Part shown: in pieces, positions 1 to 11,616 of the stretch
Numbering within the stretch: the first letter of the stretch is position 1
Layout of the letters: each line of letters opens with the position of its first letter
The notes under the pieces: generated by a model
The model's input: the letters and a program-made list of their open reading frames with translations, nothing else
Database searches by the model: none
What the model was told of the DNA's origin: nothing
Made by a program: the position numbers and the translations under genes
Source of the DNA: Xestospongia bergquistia
Taxonomy: Eukaryota > Porifera > Demospongiae > Haplosclerida > Petrosiidae
Assembly (NCBI GenBank): GCA_963965975.1
Contig: OZ014411.1
Coordinates: forward strand, 18,628,446 to 18,692,445
Length of the DNA: 64,000 nt
Direction: 5' to 3'

Positions 1-189
1 ACTCTAAAGTCTTTAAATTAAAGACTTTAGAAGGTTTAGACTATTGATTGAAGTTAATAAAGTAAACAGCTCAGTCTAAAGGATTCTATGGGACTAACTA
101 AATAAACTGTTATTATCAGTTTAGTAAGTTGGTTTGCATTAACACTCTAAAGTCTTTAAATTAAAGAGTTTAGAAGGTTTAGACTATTG

Positions 190-2450
190 AGTGAAGTCAA
201 TAAAGTAAACAGCTCAATCTAAAGGACTCTATGGGACGAACTAAATAAATTGCTATGAACAGTTTAGAAAGTTGGTTTGCATTAAGACTCTGAAGTGTTT
301 AAATTAAAGACTTTAGAAGGTTTAGACCATTGAGTGAAGTTAATAAAGTATACAGCTCAGTCTAAAGGACTCTATGGGACTAACTAAATAAACTGTTATT
401 AACAGTTTAGTAAGTTGGTTTGCATTAACACTCTAAAGTCTTTAAATTAAAGAGTTTAGAAGGTTTCAACTAATGATTGAAGTTAATAAAGTAAACAGCT
501 CTTTCTAAAGGACTCTATGGGACTAACTAAATAAACTTTTATTAACAGTTTAGTAAGTTGGTTTGCATTAACACTCTAAAGTCTTTAAATTAAAGACTTT
601 AGAAGGTTTAGACTATTGATTGAAGTTAACGAAGTAAAGAGCTCAGTCTAATGGACTCTATGGAAGTAACTAAATAAACTGTTATTAAGAGTTTAGTAAG
701 TTGGTTTGCCTTAACACTCTAAAGTCTTTAAATTAAAGACTTTAGAAGGTTTAGACTATTGAGTGAAGTTAATAAAGTATACAGCTCAGTATAAAGGACT
801 CTGTGGGACAAACTAAATGAACTGTTTTTAACAGTTTAGAAGTTGGTCTGCCTTAACACTTTAAAGTCTTTAAATTAAAGACTTTAGAAGGTTTAGACTA
901 TTGAGTGAAGTTAATAACGTAAACAGCTCGGTCTAAAGGACTCTATGGGACTAACTAAATAAACTGTTATTAACAGTTTAGTAAGTTTGTTTGCCTTTTC
1001 ACTCTAAAGTCTTTAAGTTAAAGACTTTAAAGGTTTAGACTATTGATTGAAATTAACAATGTAAACAGCTCAGTCTAAAGGACTCTATGGGACGAACTAA
1101 ATGAACTGTTATTAACAGTTTAGTAAGTTGGTTTGCATTAACACTCTAAAGTCTTTAAATTAAAGACTTTAGAAGGTTTAGACTATTGATTGAAGTTAAT
1201 AAAGTAAACAGCTCAGTCTAAAGGATTCTATGGGACTAACTAAATAAACTGTTATTATCAGTTTAGTAAGTTGGTTTGCATTAACACTCTAAAGTCTTTA
1301 AATTAAAGAGTTTAGAAGGTTTAGACTATTGAGTGAAGTCAATAAAGTAAACAGCTCAGTCTAAAGGACTCTATTAGACTAACTAAATAAACTGTTATTA
1401 ACAGTTTAGTAAGTTGGTTTACCTTAACACTCTAAAGTCTTTAAATTAAATTCTTTAGAAGGTTTAGACTATTGATAGAAGTTAACAAAGTAAACAGCTT
1501 AGTCTAAAGGACTCTATGGCACTAACTAAATGAACTGTTATTAACAGTTTAGTAAGTTGGTTTGCATTAACACTCTAAAGTCTTTAAATTAAAGACTTTA
1601 GAAGGTTTAGACTATTGAGTGAAGTTAATAAAGTAAACAGCTTAGTTTAAAGGACTCTATGGGACTAACTAAATGAACTTTTATTAACAGTTTAGTAAGT
1701 TGGTTTGCATTAACACTCTAAAGTCTTTAAATTAAAGACTTTAGAAGGTTTAGACTATTGAGTGAAGTTAATAATGTGAACAGCTTAGTTTAAAGGACTC
1801 TATGGGACTAACTAAATAAAATTTTATTAAGAGTTTAGTAAGTTGGTTTGCATTAACACTCTAAAGTCTTTAAATTAAAGACTTTAGAAGGTTTAGACTA
1901 TTGAATAAAGTTAATAAAGTATACAGCTCAGTCTAAAGGACTCTATGGGACAAACTAAATGAACTGTTATTAACAGCTTAGTAAGTTGGTTTGCATTAAG
2001 ACTCTAAAGTCTTTAAATTAAAGACTTTAGAAGGTTTAGACTATTGATTGAAGTTAATAAAGTAAACAGCTCTGTCTAAAGGACTCTATGGGACTGACTA
2101 AATAAACTGTTATTAACAGTTTAGTAAGTTGGTTTGCCTTTACACTGTAAAGTCTTTCAATTAAAGACTTTAAAAGTTTGGACTATTGATTGAAGTTAGC
2201 AAAGTAAACAGCTCAGTCTAAAGGACTCTATGGGACTAACTAAATGAACTGTTATTTCAGTTCAGTAAGTTTGTTTGCATTAACACTATAAGTCTTTAAA
2301 TTAAAGACTTTAGAAGGTTTAGACTATTGATTGAAGTTAATAAATTAAACAGCTCAGTCTAAAGGATTCTATGGGACTAACTTAACAAACTGTTATTATC
2401 AATTTAGTAAGTTGGTTTGTATTAACACTCTAAAGTCTTTAAATTAAAGA
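190..2450 (+). repeat. Higher-order block A, copy 1 (about 16 units)
   Basis: This block matches 11617-14450 unit by unit. It shares rare variants such as GGGACGAACTAAATAAATTG (234 and 11661), a TTGGTCTGCC with ACTTTAAAG junction (about 845 and 12272), and CTTAACAAACTG (2381 and 14382). The offset is 11427 at its start and 12001 at its end, a difference of 574 bp or four units. Boundaries are good to about one unit. Confidence 0.85.
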
Positions 2451-2489
2451 CTTTAGAAGGTTTAGACTATTGAGTGAAGTTAATAAAGT

Positions 2490-3930
2490 AAACAGCTTAT
2501 TTTAAAGGACTCTATGGGACTAACTAAAGAAACTTTCATTAAAAGTTTAGTAAGTTTTTTTGCATTAACACTCTAAAGTCTTTAAATTAAAGACTTTAGA
2601 AGGTTTAGACTATTGAGTGAAGTTAATAAAGTATACAGCTCAGTATAAAGGACTCTATGGGACTAACAAAATGAACTGTTATTAACAGTTTAGGAAGTTT
2701 GTTTGCATTAACACTCTAAAGTCTTTAAATTAAAGACTTTAGAAGGTTTAGACTATTGAGTGAAGTTAATAAAGTAAACTGCTCAGTTTAAAGGACTCTA
2801 TGGGAGTAACTAAATAAACTGTTTTTAACAGTTTAGTAAGTTTGTTTGCATTAACACTCTAAAGTCTTTCAATTAAAGACTTTAGAAGGTTTAGACTATT
2901 GATAGAAGTTAACGAAATGAACAGCTTAGTCTAAAGGACTCTATGGGACTAACTAAATTAACTTTTATTAACAGTTTAGTAAGTTTGTTTGCATTAACAC
3001 TCTAAAGTCTTTAAATTAAAGACTTTAGAAGGTTTAGACTATTGAGTGAAGTTAATAAAGTAAACAGCTTTGTTTAAAGGACTCTATGGGACTAACTAAA
3101 TAAACTTTTATTAAAAGTTTAGTAAGTTGGTTTGCATTAACACTCTAAAGTCTTTAAATTAAAGACTTTAGAAGGTTTAGACTATTGAGTGAAGTTAAGA
3201 AAGTATACAGCTCAGTATAAAGGACTCTATGGGACTAACTAAATGAACAGTTATTAACAATTTCGTAAGTTGGTTTGCCTTAACAATCTAAAGTCTTTAA
3301 AATAAAGACTTTAGAAGGTTTAGACCATTGAGTGAAGTTAATAATGTAAACAGCTTTGTTTAATGGACTCTATGGGACTAACTAAATAAAATTTGATTAA
3401 AAGTTTAGTAAGTTGTTTTGCATAAAGACTCTAAAGTCTTTAATTGAAAGACTTTAGAAGGCTTAGAGTATTGAGTGAAGTTAATAAAGTATACAGATCA
3501 GTATAAAGGACTCTATGGGACTAACTAAATGAACTGTTATTAACAGTTTAGTAAGTTGGTTTGCATAAACACTCTAAAGTCTTTAAATTAAAGAGTTTAG
3601 AAGGTTTAGACTATTGATTGAAGTTAATAAAGTAAACAGCTCTGTCTAAAGGACTCTATGGGACTAACTAAATAAACTGTTATTAACAGTTTAGTAAGTT
3701 TGTTTGCATTAAGACTCTAAAGTTTTTAAATTAAAGACTTTAGAAGGTTTAGACTATTGATTGTAGTTAACAAAGTAAACAGCCCAGTCTAATGGATCTA
3801 TGGGTCTGACTAAATGAACTGTTATTAACAGTTTAATAAGTTAGTTTGCATTAACACTCTAAAGTCTTTAAATTAAAGACTTTAGAAGGTTTAGACTATT
3901 GAGTGAAGTTAATAAAGTAAACAGCTCAGT
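2490..3930 (+). repeat. Higher-order block B, copy 1
   Basis: Repeated at about 4062-5600 at an offset of 1572 bp (11 units). The offset holds from CTTATTTTAAAGG (2497) to TAATGGACTC (3361). It becomes 1715 bp (12 units) by CAGCCCAGTCTAATGG (3780 and 5495). The one-unit change is explained by a local single-unit duplication in copy 2. Confidence 0.85.
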
Positions 3931-4061
3931 CTAAAGGACTCTATGGCACTAACTAAATGAACTGTTATTAACAGTTTAGTAAGTTGGTTTGCATTAACAC
4001 TCTAAAGTCTTTAAAATAAAGACTTTAGAAGGTTTAGACTATTGAGTGAAGTTAATAAAGT

Positions 4062-5600
4062 AAACAGCTTATTTTAAAGGACTCTATGGGACTAACTAAA
4101 TAAACTTTCATTAAAAGTTTAGTAAGTTTGTTTGCATTAACACTCTAAAGTCTTTAAATTAAAGACTTTAGAAGGTTTAGACTATTGAGTGAAGTTAATA
4201 AAGTATACAGCTCAGTATAAAGGACTCTATGGGACTAACTAAATGAACTGTTATTAACAGTTTAGTAAGTTGGTTTGCATTAACACTCTAAAGTCTTTAA
4301 ATTAAAGACTTTAGAAGGTTTAGACTATTGAGTGAAGTTAATAAAGTAAACTGCTCAGTTTAAAGGACTCTATGGGAGTAACTAAATAAACTGTTTTTAA
4401 CAGTTTAGTAACTTTGTTAGCATTAACACTCTAAAGTCTTTAAATTAAAGACTTTAGAAGGTTTAGACTATTGATAGAAGTTAACGAAGTGAACAGCTTA
4501 GTCTAAAGGACTCTATGGGACTAACTAAATTAACTTTTATTAACTGTTTAGTAAGTTTGTTTGCATTAACACTCTAAAGTCTTTAAATTAAAGACTTTAG
4601 AAGGTTTAGACTATTGACTGAAGTTAATAAAGTAAACAGCTTAGTTTAAAGGACTCTATGGGACTAACTAAATAAACTTTTATTAAAAGTTTAGTAAGTT
4701 TGTTTGCATTAACACTCTAAAGTCTTTAAATTAAAGACTTTAGAAGGTTTAGACTATTGAGTGATGTTAAGAAAGTATACAGCTCAGTATAAAGGACTCT
4801 ATGGGACTAAGTAAATGAACAGTTATTAACAGTTTCGTAAGTTGGTTTGCCTTAACACTCTAAAGTCTTTAAAATAAAGACTTTAGAAGGTTTAGACCAT
4901 TGAGTGAAGTTAATAATGTAAACAGCTTTGTTTAATGGACTCTATGGGACTAACTAAATAAAATTTTATTAAAAGTTTAGTAAGTTGTTTTGCATTAACA
5001 CTCTAAAGTCTTTAATTTAAAGACTTTAGAAGGCTTAGAGTATTGAGTGAAGTTAATAAAGTATACAGCTCAGTATAAAGGACTCTATGGGACAAACTAA
5101 ATGAACTGTTATTAACAGTTTAGTCAGTTAGTTTGCATAAACACTCTAAAGTCTTTAAATTAGAGAGTATAGAAGGTTTAGACTATTGATAGAAGTTAAT
5201 AAAGTAAACAGCTCATTCTAAAGGACTCTATGGGACAAACTAAATGAACTGTTATTAACAGTTTAGTCAGTTAGTTTGCATAAACACTCTAAAGTCTTTA
5301 AATTAGAGAGTATAGAAGGTTTAGACTATTGATAGAAGTTAATAAAGTAAACAGCTCTGTCTAAAGGACTCTATGGGACTAACTAAATAAACTGTTATTA
5401 ACAGTTTAGTAAGTTGGTTTGCATTAACACTCTAAAGTCTTTAAATTAAAGACTTTAGAAGGTTTAGACTATTGATTGTAGTTAACAAAGTAAACAGCCC
5501 AGTCTAATGGACTCTATGGGTCTAACTAAATGAACTGTTATTAACAGTTTAATAAGTTATTTTGCATTAACACTCTAAAGTCTTTAAATTAAAGACTTTA
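4062..5600 (+). repeat. Higher-order block B, copy 2
   Basis: Tandem partner of 2490-3930, sharing the rare CTTATTTTAAAGG, CTTTGTTTAATGG and CAGCCCAGTC variants in order. It contains one extra unit, the repeated TAGTCAGTTAG variant. Confidence 0.85.
5121..5354 (+). repeat. Fresh single-unit tandem duplication
   Basis: TAGTCAGTTAGTTTGCATAA followed by TTAGAGAGTATAG and GATAGAAGTTAATAAAG occurs at 5121 and again at 5264, exactly 143 bp later. The stretch is identical through AACAGCTC. These rare variants are shared by two adjacent units and absent from the equivalent place in block B copy 1. This points to a recent gain of one unit. Confidence 0.85.
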
Positions 5601-8600
5601 GAAGGTTTAGACTATTGAGTGAAGTTAATAAAGTATACAGCTCAGTCTAAAGGATTCTATGGGACTAACTAAATAAACTGTTATTAACAGTTTAGTAAGT
5701 TGGTTTGCATTAACACTCTAAAGTCTTTAAATTAAAGACTTTAGAAGGTTTAGACTATTGAGTGAAGTTAATCAAGTAACCAGCTCAGTCTAAAGGACTC
5801 TATGGGACTAACTACATAAACTGTTATTAACAGTTTAGTAAGTTGGTTTGCCTTATCACTCTAAAGTCTTTAAATTAAAGACTTTAGAAGGTTTGGACTA
5901 TTGATTGAAGTTAACAAAGTAAACAGCTCAGTCAAAGGACTCTATGGGACTAATTAAATGAACTGTTATTAACAGTTTAGTAAGTTGGTTTACATTAACA
6001 CTCTAAAGTCTTTAAATTAAAGACTTTAGAAGGTTTAGACTATTTATTGAAGTTAATAAAGTAAACAGCTTAGTTTAAAGGACTCTATGGAACTAACTAA
6101 ATAAACTGTTATTAAAAGTTTAGTAACTTGGTTTGCATTAACACTCTAAAGTCTTTAAATTAAAGACTTTAGAAGGTTTAGACTATTGAGTGAAGTTAAT
6201 AAAGTATACAGCTCAGTATAAAGGACTCTATGGGACAAACTAAATGAAATGTTATTAACAGTTTAGTAAGTTGGTTTGCCTTAACACACTAAACTCTTTA
6301 AATTAAAGACTTTAGAAGGTTTAGACTATTGAGTGAAGTTAATAAGTAAACAGCTCTGTCTAAAGGACTCTATGGGACTAACTAAATAAACTGTTATTAA
6401 CAGTTTAGTAAGTTGGTTTGCCTTTACACTCTAAAGTCTTTAATTAAAGACTTTAAAGGTTTAGACTATTGATAGAAGTTAACAAAGTAAACAGCTCAGT
6501 CTAAAGGACTCTATGGGACTAACTAAATGAACTGTTATTAACAGTTTTGTAAGTTAGTTTGAATTAACACTCTAAAGTCTTTAAAATAAAGACTTTAGAA
6601 GGTTTAGGCTATTGCTTGAAGTTAATAAAGTAAACAGCTCAGTCTAAAGGATTCTAAGGGACTAACTAAATAAACTGTTATTAACAGTTTAGAAAGTTGG
6701 TTTACATTAACACTCTAAAGTCTTTAAATTAAAGACTTTAGAAGGTTTAGCTCTTGATTGAAGTTAACAAAGTAAACAGCTCAGTCTAATGGTCTTTATG
6801 GGACTAACTAAATAAAATGTTTTAAACAGTTTAGTAAGTTGGTTTGCATTAACACTCTAAAGTCTTTAAATTAAAGAATTTAGAAGGTTTAGACCATTGA
6901 GTGAAGATAATAAAGTATACAGCTCAGTCTAAAGGACTCTATGGGACTAACTAAATAAACTGTTATTAACAGTTTAGCAAGTTAGTTTGCATTAACACTC
7001 TAAAGTCTTTAAATTAAAGACTTTAGAAGGTTTAGACTATTGAGTGAAGTTTATAAAGTAAACAGCTCAGTCTAAAGGACTCCATGGGACTAACTAAATA
7101 AACTGTTATTAACAGTTTAGTAAGTTGGTTTGCCTTTACACTCTAAAGTCTTTAAATTAAAGACTTTAAAGGTTTAGACTATTGATTGAAGTTAACAAAG
7201 TAAACAGCTTAGTCTAAAGGACTCTATGGGACTAACTAAATGAACTGTTATTAACAGTTTAGTAAGTTGGTTTGCATTAAGACTTTTAAGTCTTTAAATT
7301 AAAGACTTTAGAATGTTTAGACTATTGATTGAAGTTAATAAAGTAAACAGCTCAGTCTAAAGGATTCTATGGGACTAACTAAATAAACTGTTATTAACAG
7401 TTGAGTAAGTTGATTTGCATTAACACTCTAAAGTCTTTAAATTAAAGATTATAGAAGGTTTAGACTATTGAGTGAAGTTAATAAATTAAACAGCCCAGTC
7501 TAAAGGACAGTATGGGACTAACTAAATAAAAAGTTATTAACAGTTTAGTAAGTTGGTCTGCATTAACACTCTAAAGTCTTTAAATTAAAGACTTTAGAAG
7601 GTTTAGACGATTGATTGAATTTAACAAAGTAAACAGATCAGTCTAATGGACTCTATGGGACTAACTAAATAAACTGTTATTAACAGTTTAATAAGTTGGT
7701 TTGCATTAACACTCTAAAGTGTTTAAATTAAAGACTTTAGAAGGTTTAGACTGTTGAGTGAAGTTAATAAAGTGATCAGCTCAGTCTAAAGGACTCTATG
7801 GTACTAACTAAATAAACTGTTATTAACAGTTTAGTAAGTTTGTTTGCCTTAAGACTCTAAAGTCTTTAAATTAAAGACTTTAGAGGGTTTAGACTATTGA
7901 GTGAAGTTAATAAAGTAAACAGCTCAGTCTAAAGGACTCTAAGGGACTAACTAAATGAACTGTTATTAACAGTTTAGTAAGTTGGTTTGCATTAACACTC
8001 TAAAGTCTTTAAATTAAAGACTTTAGAAGGTTTAGACTATTGAGTGAAGTTAATAAAGTAAACAGCTCAGTCTAATGGACTCTATGGGACTAACTAAAGG
8101 AACTGTTATTAACAGTTTAGTAAGTTGGTTTGCATTAACACTCTAAAGTCTTTAAATTAAAGACTTTAGAAGGTTTAGACTATTGAGTGAAGTTAATAAA
8201 GTAAACAGCTCAGTCTAAAGGACTCTATGGGACTAACTAAAGAAACTGTTATTAACAGTTTAGTAAGTTAATTTGCATTAACACTCTAAAGTCTTTAAAT
8301 TAAAGACTTTAGAAGGTTTAGACTATTGAGTGAAGTTAATAAAGTAAGCAGCTCAGTCTAAAGGACTCTATGGGACTAACTAAATAAACTGTTATTAACA
8401 GTTTTGTAAGTTTGTTTGCATTAACACTCTAAAGTCTTTAAATTAAAGACTTTAGAAGGTTTAGACTATTGAGTGAAGTTAATAAAGTAAACAGCTCAGT
8501 TTAAAGGACTCTATGGGACTAACTAAATAAACTGTTATTAACAGTTTAGCAAGTTGGTTTGCATTAACACTCTAAAGTCTTTAAATTAAAGACTTTAGAA

Positions 8601-9571
8601 GGTTTAGACTATTGTGTGAAGTTAATAAAATAAACATCTCTGTCTAAAGGACTCTATGGGACTAACTAAGTAAACTGCTGTTAACAGTTTAGTAAGTTGG
8701 TTTGCATTAACACTCTAAAGTCTTTAAATTAAAGACTTTAGAAGGTTTAGACTATTGAGTGAAGTTAAGAAAGTGATCAGCTCAGTCTAAAGGTCTCTAT
8801 GGGAGTAACTAAATAAACTGTTATTAACAGTTTAGTAAGTTGGTTTACCTTAATACTATAAAGTCTTTAAATTAAAGACTTTAGAAGGTTTAGACTATTG
8901 ATAGATGTTAACAAAGTAAACAGCTCAGTCTAAAGGAGTCTAGGGGACTAACTAAACGAACTGTTATTAACAGTTTAGTAAGTTGGTTTGCATTAACACT
9001 CTAAAGTCTTTAAATTAAAGACTTTAGAAGGTTTAGACTATTGAGTGTAGTTAATAAAGTAAACAGCTTAGTTTAAAGGACTCTATGGGACTAACTAAAT
9101 AAACTTTTATTAAAACTTTAGTAAGTTGGTTTGCATTAACACTCTAAAGTCTTTAAATTAGAGACATTAGAAGGTTTAGACTATTGATTGAAGTTAACAA
9201 AGTTTACAGCTCAGTATAAAGGACTCTATGGGACTAACTAAATAAACTCTTATTACCAGTTTAGTAAATTGGTTTGCGTTAACACTCTAAAGTCTTTAAA
9301 TTAAAGACTTTAGAAGGTTTAGACTATTGAGTGAAGTTAATAAAGTAAAAAGCTCAGTCTAAAGGACTCTATGGGACTAACTAAACAAACTGTTATTAAC
9401 AGTTTAGTAAGTTGGTTTGCCTTAATACTCTAAAGTCTTTAAATTAAAGACTTTAGAATTTTTAGACTATTGACTGAAGTTAATAAAGTAAACAGTTCAG
9501 TCTAATGGACTCTATAGTACTAACTAAATAAACTGTTATTAACAGTTTACTAAGTTGGTTTGCATTAACAC

Positions 9572-9600
9572 TCTAAAGTCTTTAAATTAAAGACTTTAGA
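9572..9600. repeat. Dyad 1 of the satellite unit (29 bp)
   Basis: Perfect inverted repeat with arms TCTAAAGTCTTTAA and TTAAAGACTTTAGA around a single A. It is shown here in the reference unit and recurs at bases 3-31 of almost every unit. It is the most constant part of the unit. It could form a short cruciform or hairpin or be the site of a dimeric DNA-binding protein; either role is inference. It also contains a TTTAAA hexamer once per unit. Confidence 0.93.
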
Positions 9601-9603
9601 AGG

Positions 9604-9649
9604 TTTAGACTATTGAGTGAAGTTAATAAAGTAAACAGCTCAGTCTAAA
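9604..9649. repeat. Looser inverted repeat in the unit
   Basis: Arms TTTAGACT (9604-9611) and AGTCTAAA (9642-9649) are exact reverse complements separated by 30 bases that hold the AATAAA and GTAAACA motifs. In subtype B the second arm reads AGTCTAAT, which breaks the outermost pair. The satellite therefore has three nested or neighbouring inverted repeats per unit. Confidence 0.8.
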
Positions 9650-9671
9650 GGACTCTATGGGACTAACTAAA

Positions 9672-9692
9672 TAAACTGTTATTAACAGTTTA
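9672..9692. repeat. Dyad 2 of the satellite unit (21 bp)
   Basis: Perfect inverted repeat with arms TAAACTGTTA and TAACAGTTTA around a single T, at bases 103-123 of the unit. Many units keep it. Common departures are TGTTGTTAACAG, TGCTATTAACAG and the double change CTTTTATTAAAAG, which keeps the symmetry. Confidence 0.93.
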
Positions 9693-9895
9693 CTAAGTTG
9701 GTTTGCATTAACACTCTAAAGTCTTTAAATTAAAGACTTTAGAAGGTTTAGACTATTGAGTGAAGTTATTGAAGTAAACAGCTCAGTCTAAAGGACTCTA
9801 TGTGACTAACTATATAAACTGTTATTAACAGTTTAGTAAGTTGGTTTGCCTTAACACTCTAAAGTCTTTAAATTAAAGACTTTAGAAGGTTTAGA

Positions 9896-11180
9896 CTATG
9901 GGGTGAAGTTAATAAAAAAAACATCTCAGTCTAAAGGACTCTATGGGACTAACTAAATAAACTGCTATTAACAGTTTAGTAAGTTGGTTTGCATGAACAC
10001 TCTAAAGTCTTTAAATTAAAGACTTTAGAAGGTTTAGACTATTGAGTGAAGTTAAGAAAGTGATCAGCTCAGTCTAAAGGTCTCTATGGGAGTAACTAAA
10101 TAAACTGTTATTAACAGTTTAGTAAGTTGGTTTACCTTAATACTATAAAGTCTTTAAATTAAAGACTTTAGAAGGTTTAGACTATTGATAGATGTTAACA
10201 AAGTAAACAGCTCAGTCTAAAGGAGTCTAGGGGACTGACTAAATGAACTGTTATTAACAGTTTAGTAAGTTGGTTTGCGTTAACACTCTAAAGTCTTTAA
10301 ATTAAAGACTTTAGAAGGTTTAGACTATTCAGTGTAGTTAATAAAGTAAACAGCTTTGTTTAAAGGACTCTATGGGACTAACTAAATAAACTTTTATTAA
10401 AACTTTAGTAAGTTGGTTTGCATTAACACTCTAAAGTCTTTAAATTAGAGACTTTAGAAGGTTTAGACTATCGATTGAAGTTAACAAAGTTTACAGCTCA
10501 GTAGAAAGGACTCTATGGGACTGACTACATAAACTCTTATTAACAGTTTAGTAAATTGGTTTGCATTAACACTCTAAAGTCTTTAAATTAAAGACTTTAG
10601 AAGGTTTAGACTATTGAGTGAAGTTAATAAAGTAAACAGCTCAGTCTAAAGGGCTCTATGGGACTAACTAAACAAACTGTTATTAACAGTTTACTAAGTT
10701 GGTTTGCCTTAATACTCTAAAGTCTTTAAATTAAAGACTTTAGAAGGTTTAGACTATTGACTGAAGTTAATAAAGTAAACAGTTCAGTCTAATGGACTCT
10801 ATAGGACTAACTAAATAAACTGTTATTAACAGTTTAGTAAGTTGGTTTGCATTAACACTCTAAAGTCTTTAAATTAAAGACTTTAGAAGGTTTAGACTAT
10901 TGAGTGAAGTTAATAAAGTAAACAGCTCAGTCTAAAGGACTCTATGGGACTAACTAAATAAACTGTTATTAACAGTTTACTAAGTTGGTTTGCATTAACA
11001 CTCTAAAGTCTTTAAATTAAAGACTTTAGAAGGTTTAGACTATTGAGTGAAGTTATTGAAGTAAACAGCTCAGTCTAAAGGACTCCATGTGACTAACTAT
11101 ATAAACTGTTATTAACAGTTTAGTAAGTTGGTTTGCCTTAACACTCTAAAGTCTTTAAATTAAAGACTTTAGAAGGTTTA
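9896..11180 (+). repeat. 9-unit higher-order repeat, copy 2
   Basis: Second tandem copy of the 1287-bp block at 8610-9895, with the same nine variant units in the same order and only scattered single-base differences. The repeat stops at about 11180, where the next unit is of subtype B rather than the variant that begins the block. Confidence 0.88.
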
Positions 11181-11285
11181 GACTATTGATTGAAGTTAAC
11201 AAAGTAAACAGCTCAGTCTAATGGACTCTATGGGACTAACTAAATGAACTGTTATCAACAGTTTAGTAAGTTGGTTTGCATTAAC
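11143..11285 (+). repeat. Reference unit, subtype B
   Basis: Second major subtype, with linked differences from A: GATTGAAGTTAACAAAG for GAGTGAAGTTAATAAAG, CTAATGG for CTAAAGG, and AAATGAACTG for AAATAAACTG. This particular copy also has TATCAACAG in dyad 2. Both AATAAA hexamers of subtype A are absent from B. A and B units are interspersed through the window, often alternating singly or in pairs, most visibly after about 44 kb. Confidence 0.88.
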
Positions 11286-11616
11286 ACTCTAAAGTCTTTA
11301 AATTAAAGACTTTAGAAGGTTTATACTATTGAGTGGAGTTAATAAAGTAAACAGCTCAGTCTAAACGACTCTATGGGACTATCTCAATAAACTGTTATTC
11401 ACAGTTTACTAAGTTTGTTTGCATTAACACTCTAAAGTCTTTAAATTAAAGACGTTAGAAGGTTTAGACTATTGAGTGAAGTTAGTAAAGTAAACAGCTC
11501 AGTTTAAAAGACTCTATGGGACTAACTAAATAAACTGTTATTAACAGTTTAGTAAGTGGTTGGCATTAACAATCTAAAGTCTTTAAATTAAAGACTTTAG
11601 AAGGTTTAGACTATTG

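Larger units (their letters stand above)
9570..9712 (+). repeat. Reference unit, subtype A
   Basis: A nearly consensus copy of the most common subtype. Diagnostic bases are GAGTGAAGTTAATAAAG, CTAAAGG and AAATAAACTG. It differs from the majority only in TTACTAAG instead of TTAGTAAG near its end. It contains dyad 1 (9572-9600), dyad 2 (9672-9692), an inverted repeat with arms at 9604-9611 and 9642-9649, two AATAAA hexamers (9625-9630 and 9670-9675) and the forkhead-like heptamer GTAAACA (9631-9637). There is no CpG in the consensus. Confidence 0.95.
8610..9895 (+). repeat. 9-unit higher-order repeat, copy 1
   Basis: A 1287-bp block (9 x 143) directly followed by its second copy. Shared rare variants include AAACATCTC (about 8632 and 9921), AAGTGATCAGCTC with GGTCTCTATGGGAGTAAC (8774 and 10061), CTAGGGGACT, and TTATTGAAG with TGTGACTAACTATATAAAC (about 9769 and 11056). 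The offset is constant. Confidence 0.88.

Noticed and set aside
9702-9710. GTTTGCATT as a POU/octamer site
   Set aside because: It matches 7 of 8 bases of ATTTGCAT, but the missing base and the AT-rich background make this a weak claim.
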